The notes under the pieces are model-generated. The model had not been told where the DNA came from. It searched no databases and saw nothing but the letters and a program-made list of their open reading frames with translations. 52,498 nt of DNA from the NCBI GenBank assembly GCA_018239675.1, contig JAFEGX010000001.1:1-52498 (forward strand). Direction: 5' to 3'. The position numbers and the translations under genes are program-made. Shown one piece after another: positions 42,469 through 51,490 of the stretch. The first letter of the stretch is position 1, and each line of letters starts with the position of its first letter. This stretch comes from Verrucomicrobiota bacterium (GTDB taxonomy: Bacteria; Verrucomicrobiota; Verrucomicrobiia; Opitutales; Opitutaceae).

Positions 42469-43650
42469 TCATGTTGCGGAATGGACGAGCTCGCCGCCGA
42501 CCCAAGTGTGCCGGGCGGTGAAGTCCTCCTCCCACACGACGACATCGGCGTCGGCGCCGGGCGCAAGCACGCCCTTGCGGCCAAGCCCCAGCAGCTGGGC
42601 CGGGTTCGTGCTGCCCATCGCCCAGATCTGCTCCGGCGGGATCCTGAGCCATTGGTGCAGGTTCGCGATGCCGACGTTCATCGTCAGGGCGCTGCCCGCG
42701 AGCGCCCCATGGTTCGGGTGGGCGGGATCGTGGATCCGGGCCGCGTTGCCGCGGCTGACCTTCACGGGGAAACCAAACGTGGTGGGATAGATGCCGTCGG
42801 GCAGGCCGGCGCCGATGTTCGAGTCGGTGATGAGCACCACGCCGCTAAAGCCCTTGGCCGCGAGGGCGGCGCGGACCGCGACCGGCGGGACGTGCACGCC
42901 ATCGCAGATGAAATCCACCCGGCAGCGCGGGTCGGCCAGGATCGCCTCGACGGCGCCGCAGGGCCGCACGCCGGGCTCCGTCACCTCCGGCACGGGAAAC
43001 ACGTCGTAGAAATGCGTCGCATGCCGGGCGCCGGCCTCGATCGCGCGCTCCGTCTCCTCGGTCGAGGCGCGGGTGTGGGTGATGAAGGGCACGATGCGTC
43101 GCTCCACGAGGCGCTCGATCACGGGCAGGATGTTCGGCGTGTCGGGGCTGATCGACATCGCCGCCGTGCGCGGTCCCGTGGCGGCGAGCAGTTCGTCCAG
43201 CAGGCCGAGGTCGCCGGGAATCGTCTCCGCCCCGGCCCCCGGCAATTTCAGGAACGGGCCCTCGAGGTGCCAGCCGGGCACCGCGACGCCCCGGGCGGAA
43301 TCGAGCGCCTTTGACAGCCGGGCGAGGTGGTCGAGCGACGGTCGGTTCATCACGCGGTACAGGGTTGGGAGCACGCCGGTGGTGCCAAACCGGCCGAGGA
43401 CCTTCAGCCCGGCCAGCAGGTCCTCCGGCGACGACTCATAGAGGTGATGTCCCACGCCGTGGGTGTGGACGTCGATCAGCCCCGGCGTCAGCCGGCGGCC
43501 GCCGGCGTCGACGCGCCGCGCCCCGGGCGGCACCGCCGCCGGCGCCGGGTCGATGGCCGCGATCCGGCCGCCGTCAAGGAGCAGCGAGCCGGGGACGATG
43601 CGCTTTCCCGGAAAGACGAGGCGGGCGTGGGTGATGAGAGTGGCGCTCAT
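42469..43650 (-). CDS. nagA: N-acetylglucosamine-6-phosphate deacetylase
   Basis: 393 residues, usual NagA length. Metal-site and catalytic residues are all in order: HTH (His62, His64) in LIDVHTHG, Glu130 in WHLEGPF, His192 in ITHTRAS, His213 in GARHATHFYDVF, and the base Asp276 in VLITDSN. Expected reaction: N-acetylglucosamine-6-phosphate to glucosamine-6-phosphate plus acetate, or deacetylation of a related N-acetyl sugar. nagB is at 4221-4988; both units carry the TGTATACA operator. An N-acetylglucosamine kinase or PTS is not seen in the window, so another substrate or a distant kinase is required. Confidence 0.88.
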   Translation of the reverse strand: MSATLITHARLVFPGKRIVPGSLLLDGGRIAAIDPAPAAVPPGARRVDAGGRRLTPGLIDVHTHGVGHHLYESSPEDLLAGLKVLGRFGTTGVLPTLYRVMNRPSLDHLARLSKALDSARGVAVPGWHLEGPFLKLPGAGAETIPGDLGLLDELLAATGPRTAAMSISPDTPNILPVIERLVERRIVPFITHTRASTEETERAIEAGARHATHFYDVFPVPEVTEPGVRPCGAVEAILADPRCRVDFICDGVHVPPVAVRAALAAKGFSGVVLITDSNIGAGLPDGIYPTTFGFPVKVSRGNAARIHDPAHPNHGALAGSALTMNVGIANLHQWLRIPPEQIWAMGSTNPAQLLGLGRKGVLAPGADADVVVWEEDFTARHTWVGGELVHSAT

Positions 43651-43665
43651 GGGGAGAGTGGGTGG

Positions 43666-44418
43666 TCACATGCGGCCGATCTGGCCGACGGTCAGGCCGC
43701 CGTCGACCACGAGGATCTGGCCCGTGATGTAGGCGGCAGCCGGCGAGAGCAGGAACACCGCCGCGCCCGCGCAATCGCCGGGCTGCCCGATGCGGCCGAG
43801 GAGGATCTTTTTCTCGTAGTGCCGGATGGTGGGCGTGTCCTGCGTCATCCACGCGTTGAGCGGCGTCCGGATCAGGCCGGGCGCGAGGCCGTTCACCCGA
43901 ATCCCGTGCGGCGCCAGGGCCTGGGCGAGGGTGCGGGTGAGCATGACCAGCGCGCCCTTGGACGTGTCGTAGGCCGTTGCGTCGGCCTCGGACTGGAAGC
44001 CGTTGGTCGAGCACACCGTCACGATCGCGCCGGGGCGGCGGCGGGCGATGAGCTCGCGGGCGAACGCCTGGATGAGAAAATAGGTGGCGCGGACATTGAG
44101 GTTCAGCGTGCGCTCGAACCGCTCGGGCGGCTGCTCGAGGAACGGCCGGTCGAAGAAGCTCCCGGCGTTGCAGACAAGCAGGTCGAGATCCGGGAGCGCA
44201 GCGAGGGCCGCGGCGAGCAACTGGGCTCCGCCCGCGGGTTCCAGCAGGTCGGCGCGGAGGTACGGGCTGTCCGCGGGCAGATCGGACGGGGGACCGTCCT
44301 TGCCGTGGAAGGCGACCCGCGCGCCCGCGGCGCGCAGGCCGTGCGCGATGGCGTGACCGATGCCCTGGGAGGAACCCGTCACGAGGGCGGAGCGGGCGGT
44401 GAGGGAGAAGGGGGACAT
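43666..44418 (-). CDS. SDR-family oxidoreductase (paralogue of 27776-28531)
   Basis: 250 residues from ATG 44418. TGSSQGIG (14-21), CNAG (83-86) and Tyr150-Lys154 (YDTSK) have the same positions as in the SDR at 27776-28531, and both end in [14 protein letters not shown]. Only 15 bases separate it from nagA. The two copies sit in operons with different candidate operators, implying one reaction needed in two pathways. Likely NAD(P)-dependent oxidation of a sugar or keto-deoxy acid. Confidence 0.9.
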   Translation of the reverse strand: MSPFSLTARSALVTGSSQGIGHAIAHGLRAAGARVAFHGKDGPPSDLPADSPYLRADLLEPAGGAQLLAAALAALPDLDLLVCNAGSFFDRPFLEQPPERFERTLNLNVRATYFLIQAFARELIARRRPGAIVTVCSTNGFQSEADATAYDTSKGALVMLTRTLAQALAPHGIRVNGLAPGLIRTPLNAWMTQDTPTIRHYEKKILLGRIGQPGDCAGAAVFLLSPAAAYITGQILVVDGGLTVGQIGRM

Positions 44419-44431
44419 GGACCGGGGAAGG

Positions 44432-46231
44432 CTACGCCGGCGATGCCAGCACGCCAAGTTCGACCGCGATCAGGTCGAGGGCCTCGGGGGATTCGTTGAC
44501 GAGCGTAAGTTCGTTCCAGCCGTCGCGCACGGCGCCGAGGTCGAGGGCATAATTCCATGCCGCATGCTCCTCCACATGGCGCGAGTAGGGTCCCGCGGGG
44601 AACAGGAGGGCGTCGGTCGCCGCGCGCTCAAACACCGGCCAGCCGCCGTTGAGGCTCACGCCGCAGGTGCGCGCGGCGTCCGCGCGGCCCACCACCAGCT
44701 GGGCCACGAGGCGCAGGCCGCGGCCGGCCGGCTCCGCGCAGAGGGGCAGGCGGAGGGCGCGCCGCTGGCCGGGCCCGAGCCGCACCGGCAGCTGCTCGGG
44801 GACGTCCCAGATTTTGGTCGGCTGCGTGGACGCCGTGTTGAACGCGTAGTGCTTCGTGGTGCCGCGCAGGGCGGCGAGGTCGGCGAGCGGACGGAGCGCC
44901 GCGTAGTCGGCACGCTGGCCGGGCACGCGGACCTGGTCCGTCACGAAGAAGTTGAACGCCTCGACGCCCTCGGCGCCGAGGACCAGCTTGCCGGCGGCGT
45001 TCGCCCGCAGGAACGGCGCGCTGGCCGAAAGATAACGCGTGCCGCGGATGCGCCGGGGGCCCGGCGCCTCCGCCCTGGGCCGGTAGGCGTTGTCGCCCGC
45101 GAGCTGGAGTTCCTGGTAGGCCGGGCGTTCCGCGAGCGACGGGGCGACGGCCTCGAGCCAGTTCGGCGCGTCCTCGATGCCGCCGTAGAGCGTGACGTCC
45201 GGGCCGAGTTCGCGGCGCAGCTCGTCGAGCGGCAGTTCCCACGGCGTCTGCCAGTAGTTGCTGAACGTGAGAAAATCCACGATCCCGCGGCGGACCAGCG
45301 CCGGCACGTCGATGCCGATGGCCCGCAGGTAGCCGAGATTGGCCGGCACGCGCAGGCCGACGGGCACGCGGCGCGGGCACGACGCGGCGAGCGCCTTGAG
45401 CGCGGCGAACCAGTCGGTCATGCCGTCCACCTCGCGCGGCGAAGCCGGGGCCTCCAGGCACACCGGATGCCGCAGCCAGTCGAGCTCGAGTCCCTCATAG
45501 TCGTAGTGCTCGAGGCCGTCGCGGATCAGCGCCAGCATGTGGTCGCGGACCTCGGGGCTGCCGTAATTCAGGCCCACCCAGCCGGCCTCGGGGGCGTGAC
45601 CGGGGACGGGCACCCGGCCGGAGAGCCGGTGGCGCGCCTCGCGAAACAGGCGGCAGTTCACCGGGCTGGCGGGGGCGCCGGAGAAATGCGTGGCGTTCAT
45701 CCGGTAGCTCAGCCACGGGCTCACGCCGTGCGTGCGGCACGCGCGGGCGCACTCCGCGAGCCAGTCGACGCCGGCGTCGGTGAAATCGAGGTACCGGTCG
45801 AACAGGGCGACGAGGTGGTCGACGTACTGGTCGACCTGCGCGGGGGAAAGCGCCGCATTGCCGGCGGCGATCGGGCGGACAAAGTCGCGGTCGCCGCGCC
45901 GGTAGCCGGCCAGAACATATTCGACCGACCGGGATGGGTACCAGGCGACCTGCGTGTTCGGGTTGACGAGCAGCGTGTCGACGCCGGCGGCGGCCAGCGT
46001 GGCCACATAGCGGCCGATCGCGGCCGGACGGTAGGGGCCGCCCTCGGGCTGCCACAGCTCGGGATTGTAGAAGAGAAAGTTGCAGTCGCCGTTGAAGAGC
46101 ACCCGGTGGGCGGCGAGCGGCCGGGGCGGTCCGGCGGGCGCGGGGGTGCCGGCGAGGCCGGCGAGCGGGGCGGTCATGGCGAGGGCGGCTCCGGACTGGA
46201 CGAAGGCGCGGCGGCTCAGCGCGGGGGCCAT
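44432..46231 (-). CDS. Tat-exported TIM-barrel glycoside-hydrolase-like protein
   Basis: 599 residues from ATG 46231; a GTG at 46243 overlapping the previous stop is possible. [14 protein letters not shown] (6-19) is a twin-arginine signal, so the protein is exported folded. Residues about 44-420 look like a (beta/alpha)8 barrel: [35 protein letters not shown] (245-256) and [14 protein letters not shown]. The EGLELDW motif recalls family-10-like (GHL) glycosidases, and its Glu/Asp are candidate catalytic acids. The C-terminal about 150 residues look like a beta-sandwich. Substrate unknown. It lies between two SDR genes in the nagA operon, suggesting release of the operon's sugar in the periplasm. 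Confidence 0.7.
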   Translation of the reverse strand: MAPALSRRAFVQSGAALAMTAPLAGLAGTPAPAGPPRPLAAHRVLFNGDCNFLFYNPELWQPEGGPYRPAAIGRYVATLAAAGVDTLLVNPNTQVAWYPSRSVEYVLAGYRRGDRDFVRPIAAGNAALSPAQVDQYVDHLVALFDRYLDFTDAGVDWLAECARACRTHGVSPWLSYRMNATHFSGAPASPVNCRLFREARHRLSGRVPVPGHAPEAGWVGLNYGSPEVRDHMLALIRDGLEHYDYEGLELDWLRHPVCLEAPASPREVDGMTDWFAALKALAASCPRRVPVGLRVPANLGYLRAIGIDVPALVRRGIVDFLTFSNYWQTPWELPLDELRRELGPDVTLYGGIEDAPNWLEAVAPSLAERPAYQELQLAGDNAYRPRAEAPGPRRIRGTRYLSASAPFLRANAAGKLVLGAEGVEAFNFFVTDQVRVPGQRADYAALRPLADLAALRGTTKHYAFNTASTQPTKIWDVPEQLPVRLGPGQRRALRLPLCAEPAGRGLRLVAQLVVGRADAARTCGVSLNGGWPVFERAATDALLFPAGPYSRHVEEHAAWNYALDLGAVRDGWNELTLVNESPEALDLIAVELGVLASPA

Positions 46232-46239
46232 GGCGCGGC

Positions 46240-47019
46240 TCACCAGGCGGTCCAGCCGCCGTCGACGACCAGGCTGTGGCCCGTCACGTACGCAGCCGCG
46301 TCGGACAGCAGGAAGAGCGTCGGGCCGACGATCTCGTCGTTGCGCCCGATGCGGCCGAGGGCGGTCTTGCGGCCGAGCCCGGCGACGAACTCCGGGTGTT
46401 TCTGCTGCACGGTGGGATTTGGGAACGGGCCGGGCGTGATGCAGTTGAAGCGGAGGCCGGCGCGGCCGTAGTGGACGGCGAGGTAGCGCGCGAGCTGGAG
46501 CACGGCGGCCTTGCTGGCGCCGTAGTCGATGGGATTGGGCGTGAGCGGCGCCGGATACGCGCCGGGGTCCGGGGCGACGAGACCGTACATGCTCGCGAAG
46601 AGCACCACGCTGCCGGTGCCGCGCGGGCGCATCTGCTCCGCGACGGCCCGGGCGAGCACAAAGGCGGGGGTGAGCGCGGCGTCGAACGTGTGCTGGAACT
46701 CCGCGGCGGTCAGCTCCTCGAGGCGCCGTCCGGCGGACGACGCGAACGCGAGGTGCGCCAGGCCGTCGGGCGCGCCGTGCCGTTCGGCGAGCCCGTCCAC
46801 CAGCGCGGCCACGGCGTCCGCGTGGCTGAGGTCGGCGTCGACCGCGACGGTGCGCGCGAGGCCGTGCGCGGCGACGAGGGCGGCGGCGCGGCCCGGCAGG
46901 TCGAGGCAGAGCGTGGCGGCCCCGGCGGCGTCAAGCGCCCGCACGATCGGCGCGCCGAGGTAGCCGGCGCCGCCGGTGACCCAGATCCTCTTTCCGGCAA
47001 GCGAGTGGGACGGTGGCAT
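46240..47019 (-). CDS. SDR-family oxidoreductase with altered NAG motif
   Basis: 259 residues. TGGAGYLG (15-22), Ser143 region (LFASMYG) and Tyr166-Lys170 (YGASK) are in place. The usual NNAG is replaced by LAFASSAG (90-97), as seen in extended or divergent SDRs; the insert DPGAYPAPLTPNPI before the catalytic Tyr is longer than in the neighbours. It is first of three consecutive SDR genes (46240, 47044, 47819). These three are different enough from each other to serve different steps. Confidence 0.88.
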   Translation of the reverse strand: MPPSHSLAGKRIWVTGGAGYLGAPIVRALDAAGAATLCLDLPGRAAALVAAHGLARTVAVDADLSHADAVAALVDGLAERHGAPDGLAHLAFASSAGRRLEELTAAEFQHTFDAALTPAFVLARAVAEQMRPRGTGSVVLFASMYGLVAPDPGAYPAPLTPNPIDYGASKAAVLQLARYLAVHYGRAGLRFNCITPGPFPNPTVQQKHPEFVAGLGRKTALGRIGRNDEIVGPTLFLLSDAAAYVTGHSLVVDGGWTAW

Positions 47020-47043
47020 GGCGCGGCCCGCGGGGCGCGGCGG

Positions 47044-47808
47044 TCAGATGCAGCGCCCGCCGTCGACCTCGAGGCAGGTGCCGGTGACGAAGGCGGACGC
47101 CGGGTCGGCGAAGAACAGCGCGGCGTTGGCGACGTCCGCGGGCTGGCAGAGGCGGCCGAGGGGAATCGACGCGAGGAAGCGCGCCCGGTTCTCCGGGGTG
47201 TCGGGCGAGCCCATGAAGGTGGTGAGCAGCGGCGTGTCGGCGATCGCCGGCGCGATGGCGTTCGCGCGGATCTTGTCCGGGGCGAGCTCGACGGCGAAGG
47301 ACTTGGTCAGGAGCACGACGGCCCCCTTCGAGCCGTTGTACCACGAGAGGCCGGGCCGCGGTCGCACCGCCGCGGTCGAGGCGACGTTGATGAAGCTGCC
47401 GCCGCCCTGCCGGCGGAACACCGGCACGCAGTGGACGGCCGAGAGGTAGATGCTCTTCACATTGACCTGGTAGAGCCGGTCAAACTGCGCCTCGGTGACC
47501 TGCAGCATCGGCTGGTTCGGGTGGCTGATGCCGGCGTTGTTCACCATCACGTCCAGCCGGCCGAAGCGCTCGACCGCGGCCGCGACGATGCGCGCCATGT
47601 CCGCCGCGACGCCGACGTCGCCGGAGCAGGCGGCGGCCTCGTGGCCCGCGGCGCGGAGATCGGCGGCCACGCGTTCGCCGGCGGCGGCATTGAAATCCGC
47701 GACCAGGATCCGGGCGCCCTCGCGGGCGAACGTGCGGGCGATGGCCTCGCCGAAGCCGGAGCCGCCGCCCGTGACCACGGCCACCTGGCCTGCGAGTCGG
47801 GGTTGCAT
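47044..47808 (-). CDS. SDR-family oxidoreductase, classical
   Basis: 254 residues, textbook SDR: TGGGSGFG (13-20), NNAG (90-93), Ser144 and Tyr157-Lys161 in YNGSK, ending EVDGGRCI. Asp38 after the second beta-strand (VADFN) favours NAD over NADP. It is 24 bases after the preceding SDR stop partner and 10 bases before the next gene. Similar proteins act as glucose, fucose or 3-hydroxy-acid dehydrogenases. Its substrate here is unknown. Confidence 0.9.
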   Translation of the reverse strand: MQPRLAGQVAVVTGGGSGFGEAIARTFAREGARILVADFNAAAGERVAADLRAAGHEAAACSGDVGVAADMARIVAAAVERFGRLDVMVNNAGISHPNQPMLQVTEAQFDRLYQVNVKSIYLSAVHCVPVFRRQGGGSFINVASTAAVRPRPGLSWYNGSKGAVVLLTKSFAVELAPDKIRANAIAPAIADTPLLTTFMGSPDTPENRARFLASIPLGRLCQPADVANAALFFADPASAFVTGTCLEVDGGRCI

Positions 47809-47818
47809 GGGAGGACCC

Positions 47819-48604
47819 TTACTTGGCGGTGTAGCCGCCGTCGACGGGGAAATTGGCGCCCGTGACGTAGGTCGAGGCGTCGCTGAGCAGGAAGACCACG
47901 GCGCCGCTGATCTCGGGCGCGTTCGCCATGCGCCCGAGCATCGTCATCTTGCCGTAGCGCTCGAGGAAGGCGGCGGCCTGCGGCTTGTCGGGATTGTAGA
48001 TGCCCCCGGGCGAAACGACATTCACGCGGACTCCCTTGGGGCCGTAGTGCGACGCGAGGTAGCGGGTGAGGTTGATCATGCCGCCCTTGTGGAAGAAATA
48101 GTCCGGCGGGGCGCCCATGCCGGTGCCCTCGTAGAGCCACGGGTTCATGCCGATCACGCCCATCTGCGAGGCGATGTTGACAATGCTGCCGGACCCCCGG
48201 GCGGCCATCGCGTCGCCGAACGCGCGCACCGTGGCGAAGAAGCCGGTGGCATTGGTCTCCATCGAGGAGCGCCACGCGGCGAGGTCGTCGTTGAACGACT
48301 TCATCGGACGGGACACGGCGTTGAACACGATGCCGTCGATGCGGCCGTGCCGGGCGAGGACGCGGTCGCGGAGCGCGAGCAGCGACGCCTCGGCGCCGAT
48401 GTCGACCTCGTCGACCGCGACCGAGCGGCCGGCGGCGCCCTCGCTGGAGGCGAGGTCGGCGAGCGAGTGCCGGTTGCGCGACGCGACGATCAGGGTGGCC
48501 TGATGGCCGGCGAGCGCGGCGACGAGGGCGCGGCCGAGGTGGCCGGTGCCGCCGAACTGGACGATGACCTTGTCGCGGAGGGAAAAGGACGGGACGTCAG
48601 GCAT
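47819..48604 (-). CDS. SDR-family oxidoreductase (paralogue of 91-867)
   Basis: 261 residues. The glycine motif is FGGTGHLG (17-24), the NNAG position reads FNAV (94-97), Ser146 is in IASQMG and the catalytic pair is Tyr169-Lys173 in YFFHK. All positions equal those of the SDR at 91-867, and both end PVDGGYTAK. The gene overlaps the HpcH aldolase gene by 8 bases. The two copies stand at opposite ends of the cluster, which suggests duplication of a whole sub-pathway (SDR plus aldolase). Confidence 0.9.
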   Translation of the reverse strand: MPDVPSFSLRDKVIVQFGGTGHLGRALVAALAGHQATLIVASRNRHSLADLASSEGAAGRSVAVDEVDIGAEASLLALRDRVLARHGRIDGIVFNAVSRPMKSFNDDLAAWRSSMETNATGFFATVRAFGDAMAARGSGSIVNIASQMGVIGMNPWLYEGTGMGAPPDYFFHKGGMINLTRYLASHYGPKGVRVNVVSPGGIYNPDKPQAAAFLERYGKMTMLGRMANAPEISGAVVFLLSDASTYVTGANFPVDGGYTAK

Positions 48605-49418
48605 AGGGGGAGCGGGGCGCGGGCTTGAGGTCGGCGGGCAGGGCGGCGATGTGCCCCTGCACGAGGTCGAGGCGCTGGCGCACGTAGCTGGTGATGCCGA
48701 TCACGTCGGCCCCGATGCCGATGAGCTGGTGCCCTTCGGCGACGAGCTCGGGGAACGGGGCGATCAGGCCGGCGGTCATCGCGAACTTCCCGTGCTGGCG
48801 GGCGGCGGCGGCGACGCGCCGGCGGGCGGCGACGACGGCGGGCGCGTCGAGTTTCCCGGCCAGGCCGAGGCGGTGGCTGAAATCGCCTGGGCCGAAGAGC
48901 AGGCCGTTGAACCCGGGCACCGCGGCGATCGCCTCGACCTGCTCGAGCGCCTCGGGCGACTCGATCTGGAGGATGACGAAGCGCTCGGAGTTGGAATGGA
49001 CGAGGTACTCGTCGAGCGGCACCTGGCAGAACTGCCCGTCCACGTTGCCGCCATCGAGCGCGCGCTTGCCGACCGGGTGGAAGCGGACCCACTCGACGAT
49101 CTGCCGGGCCTCGGCGGCGTTCGCGACGTGCGGCACGATGATGCCGGTCGCGCCGGCCTCGAACGGCCGGACATAGTCGCTGTAGCTGCCGCGGCTGACG
49201 CGGACGATCGTGTCCATGTCGTAGATGCGGGCGGCGCGGATCTGGTTCTCGAGGCCGATCCAGTCGTTCGGCACGTGCTCGTTGCAGAGCCACACGGCGT
49301 CGGCGCCGGCGAGGCCGGCGGCCTCGATGACACGGGGATCCGACAGGTTGATCTTGAGCACGGTCGGCAGTTGGCCGTCGCGGATGAGGCGAAGGACGCG
49401 GCTGTTTCGGTTTTTCAT
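48597..49418 (-). CDS. HpcH/HpaI-family class II aldolase (paralogue C)
   Basis: 273 residues from ATG 49418 (ATGA overlap with the Gfo/Idh stop); the frame open beyond it is inside that gene. His48 in NEHVPNDW, Glu153 in LQIESPE and Asp179 in FGPGDFSHR correspond exactly to the other two copies, and the RGSYSDYVRPFEAGATGIIVPHV core is shared. Cleavage of a 2-keto-3-deoxy acid to pyruvate plus an aldehyde is expected. In this operon it would follow the two Gfo/Idh and SDR oxidation steps. Confidence 0.88.
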   Translation of the reverse strand: MKNRNSRVLRLIRDGQLPTVLKINLSDPRVIEAAGLAGADAVWLCNEHVPNDWIGLENQIRAARIYDMDTIVRVSRGSYSDYVRPFEAGATGIIVPHVANAAEARQIVEWVRFHPVGKRALDGGNVDGQFCQVPLDEYLVHSNSERFVILQIESPEALEQVEAIAAVPGFNGLLFGPGDFSHRLGLAGKLDAPAVVAARRRVAAAARQHGKFAMTAGLIAPFPELVAEGHQLIGIGADVIGITSYVRQRLDLVQGHIAALPADLKPAPRSPYA

Positions 49419-50380
49419 GAGAGGACTTGGGCGGTGATGTCGGCGACGTCGACCCGGCGCGAGCCCTGCTCGCGGCTGCGGATGCCGGCGATGATGACGC
49501 ACATCATCTCGACGGTGTGGTCGAACGGGTACGGGTCCTGGCCGCTGCGCACGAACTCGATGTAGCTGAGCAGCTGTTGGCGGAAGGCCGTGTAGGTGTC
49601 GGCGAAACGCACCGTGGCCTGGCCCTTGGTGCCGCACACCTGGCCGGTGCCGAACGACGGGCCGCCGTCATAGATGATGGGGAGGGTCACCTGGACCCCG
49701 CTCTGATGCAGGAGGTGAGCCACCTCGAGGCCGGGCTGCGTTTCCAGCCGCACCGAAACAAAGCCCGGTCCCAGGACGCGAAACGCGGGCTCCAGGACGT
49801 GGATGCCGTAGCGGTCCCACGTCTTGATCGAGACGAACGAGAGCCACCGCAGGTCGCCGAGCGCCGCCTGGCCGGCGATGAGCGCGGCGAGTTCCGGCGA
49901 GTAGCGCATGCCGCTCGACGAGAGGATGCGCCGGCCGGCCCGTTTCCAGGCAAGGAAGGTCCGGAGATCCTCGATCGTGGTCGCGAGCGGCTTGTCGATG
50001 AACACGGGCAGGCCGGCCTCGACGAACGGCCGGGCGCGGCGCACGTGGTCCGTGCCGTCGTCGGTCGAAACCAGCACGGCATCGACGTGACCGATGACAT
50101 CCTCGGGCCGCGCCACGACGTGCGGGATGAGCGAGGCCTGCGCGACGTGCGACGCCTCGGCCGGATTGTCGGTCCAGAGATGGGTCACCTGGACACCGGG
50201 CACGCGGACCGACTCGTGCGGCTGCGCCCCGAGATAAACCGGGATGCCGGCGTACGGGCACGACGCCATCGCCGCGCGGTCATAGCCGTTGATGATCGCC
50301 GACCACGAGTACGGGTGGCCGTTGCCCGGGATCATGCCGAGCATCGCGAGGCGGAGGGGGCGGGTGGGATCAGCGGCCAT
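49415..50380 (-). CDS. Gfo/Idh/MocA-family oxidoreductase
   Basis: 321 residues. N-terminal Rossmann fold with LAMLGMIPGNGHPYSW (11-26), not a canonical GxGxxG. IDKPLATT (128-135) is the D/E-K-P motif and RYGIHVLEPAFRVLG the conserved His region. Arrangement and style resemble the protein at 1021-1923 (DKPFATT, YGIHTAEML), so these are probably distant paralogues. Start overlaps the next Gfo/Idh gene by 11 bases. A sugar or cyclitol dehydrogenase is likely; proteins of this branch sometimes lack proven activity. Confidence 0.87.
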   Translation of the reverse strand: MAADPTRPLRLAMLGMIPGNGHPYSWSAIINGYDRAAMASCPYAGIPVYLGAQPHESVRVPGVQVTHLWTDNPAEASHVAQASLIPHVVARPEDVIGHVDAVLVSTDDGTDHVRRARPFVEAGLPVFIDKPLATTIEDLRTFLAWKRAGRRILSSSGMRYSPELAALIAGQAALGDLRWLSFVSIKTWDRYGIHVLEPAFRVLGPGFVSVRLETQPGLEVAHLLHQSGVQVTLPIIYDGGPSFGTGQVCGTKGQATVRFADTYTAFRQQLLSYIEFVRSGQDPYPFDHTVEMMCVIIAGIRSREQGSRRVDVADITAQVLS

Positions 50381-51377
50381 GGAGGGAGGCGCAGGTCACG
50401 CGCGCGCCGGCGTCGGCGGAGGCGAGCGCCGCCAGGTTGAACCGCAGGGTGCTGATCGCCTCCTCGAGCGAGCAGAGGCGCGACGGCTGGCCCTCCACCT
50501 GGTCGAGAAAGGCGTTTGCCTGCATCACGAACGGCGTGTCGCGCTCGAGCGGGGGCACCTCGTGCCACGTCCAGGCGGACGCACCCTTGGCGAACTCGCC
50601 CCAGCGCGCCCGGTGCAGCTCGACCTTCACGCTGCCGCCCGCGCCGTTGAACTGGATCGTGGTCTCGTTGGGTGACTGGAACTGGTTGATCGAGAAATTC
50701 GCGAGCGCGTCGCCATGCCGCGTCGAGACGTGCACGGTGTCCTCCACCTCGACGTCCGGCAGCTCGAGGTGCGCGCAGTCGCACAGCACGCTGTCCGTCG
50801 GGCCGAGCACGCTTTCGACCCAGTTGACCGTGTGCGTAAGCGCGTCCTGAATCGCGCCGCCGCCCGTCCGCCGGTCCCGGTAATAGGTCTGGGCGTAGGC
50901 GGGACGAAAAAAATAGAACGCCTGGCCGGTGACGACCGTGGCCTGGCGCATGCGGCCGAGCTGGCCGCTGCGGATGAAGGCGCGCACCTCGGCGAGGATG
51001 GGATAGGTGCGCAGCACGTACGCGACGGCCATCTGGCGGCCGGAACGCTGCCGGGCCTGCCGCAGGCCGTCGAGCCCGTCGAAGGACTGGGAGAGCGGCT
51101 TCTCCACCAGGACGTGCCGCCCGGCGTCCAACGCGGCGGTCGCCATGGGGACATGCAGCGGGGCGGGGGTGCAGATTACGACCGCGTCGAACGATTCCTT
51201 CACCGCGTCTTGCCAATGGCTCCGGCCCTTCACCCCGTACGTCGCCTCCATCTTTTGCAGCAGCGCCGGATTCGACTCGCAGGCCGTCACCTCCGCGCGG
51301 CCGGTCTTCTGGAAACACCGCAAGTGGCGTTCGCCGATGCTGCCGCAGCCGATGACCAGCACTGAATGTTTCGACAT
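50370..51377 (-). CDS. Gfo/Idh/MocA-family oxidoreductase
   Basis: 335 residues, a canonical member: GCGSIG (10-15) for NAD(P), VEKPLS (91-96) with the catalytic Lys93, and GGGAIQDALTHTVNW with the conserved Asp/His. It is the first gene of the ten-gene minus-strand operon (51377 down to 41046) and faces the GntR gene divergently across 113 bases containing operator site d. Probably performs the first or second oxidation of the incoming sugar. It differs from the two LGLIG/LAMLG-type members in this window. Confidence 0.9.
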   Translation of the reverse strand: MSKHSVLVIGCGSIGERHLRCFQKTGRAEVTACESNPALLQKMEATYGVKGRSHWQDAVKESFDAVVICTPAPLHVPMATAALDAGRHVLVEKPLSQSFDGLDGLRQARQRSGRQMAVAYVLRTYPILAEVRAFIRSGQLGRMRQATVVTGQAFYFFRPAYAQTYYRDRRTGGGAIQDALTHTVNWVESVLGPTDSVLCDCAHLELPDVEVEDTVHVSTRHGDALANFSINQFQSPNETTIQFNGAGGSVKVELHRARWGEFAKGASAWTWHEVPPLERDTPFVMQANAFLDQVEGQPSRLCSLEEAISTLRFNLAALASADAGARVTCASLHGR

Positions 51378-51439
51378 GGAAATAGGGTGGAAAATACCGT
51401 CGCTGCCGTAACGCCACGAGGCGGAACCGCGTCAACCAG

Positions 51440-51490
51440 ACGCGAAGTTGTAGGCTTGCAATTCTGTATACAAGTGCATTTCGTCGCGGT
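51440..51490. promoter_or_regulatory. GntR autoregulatory operator, site d
   Basis: Perfect TGTATACA at 51465-51472 within ATTCTGTATACAAG, 18 bases before the gntR ATG and 88 bases from the divergent Gfo/Idh start. Its position next to the regulator gene is what links this motif, and the three sites at 2867, 5180 and 17132, to that regulator. Confidence 0.7.
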
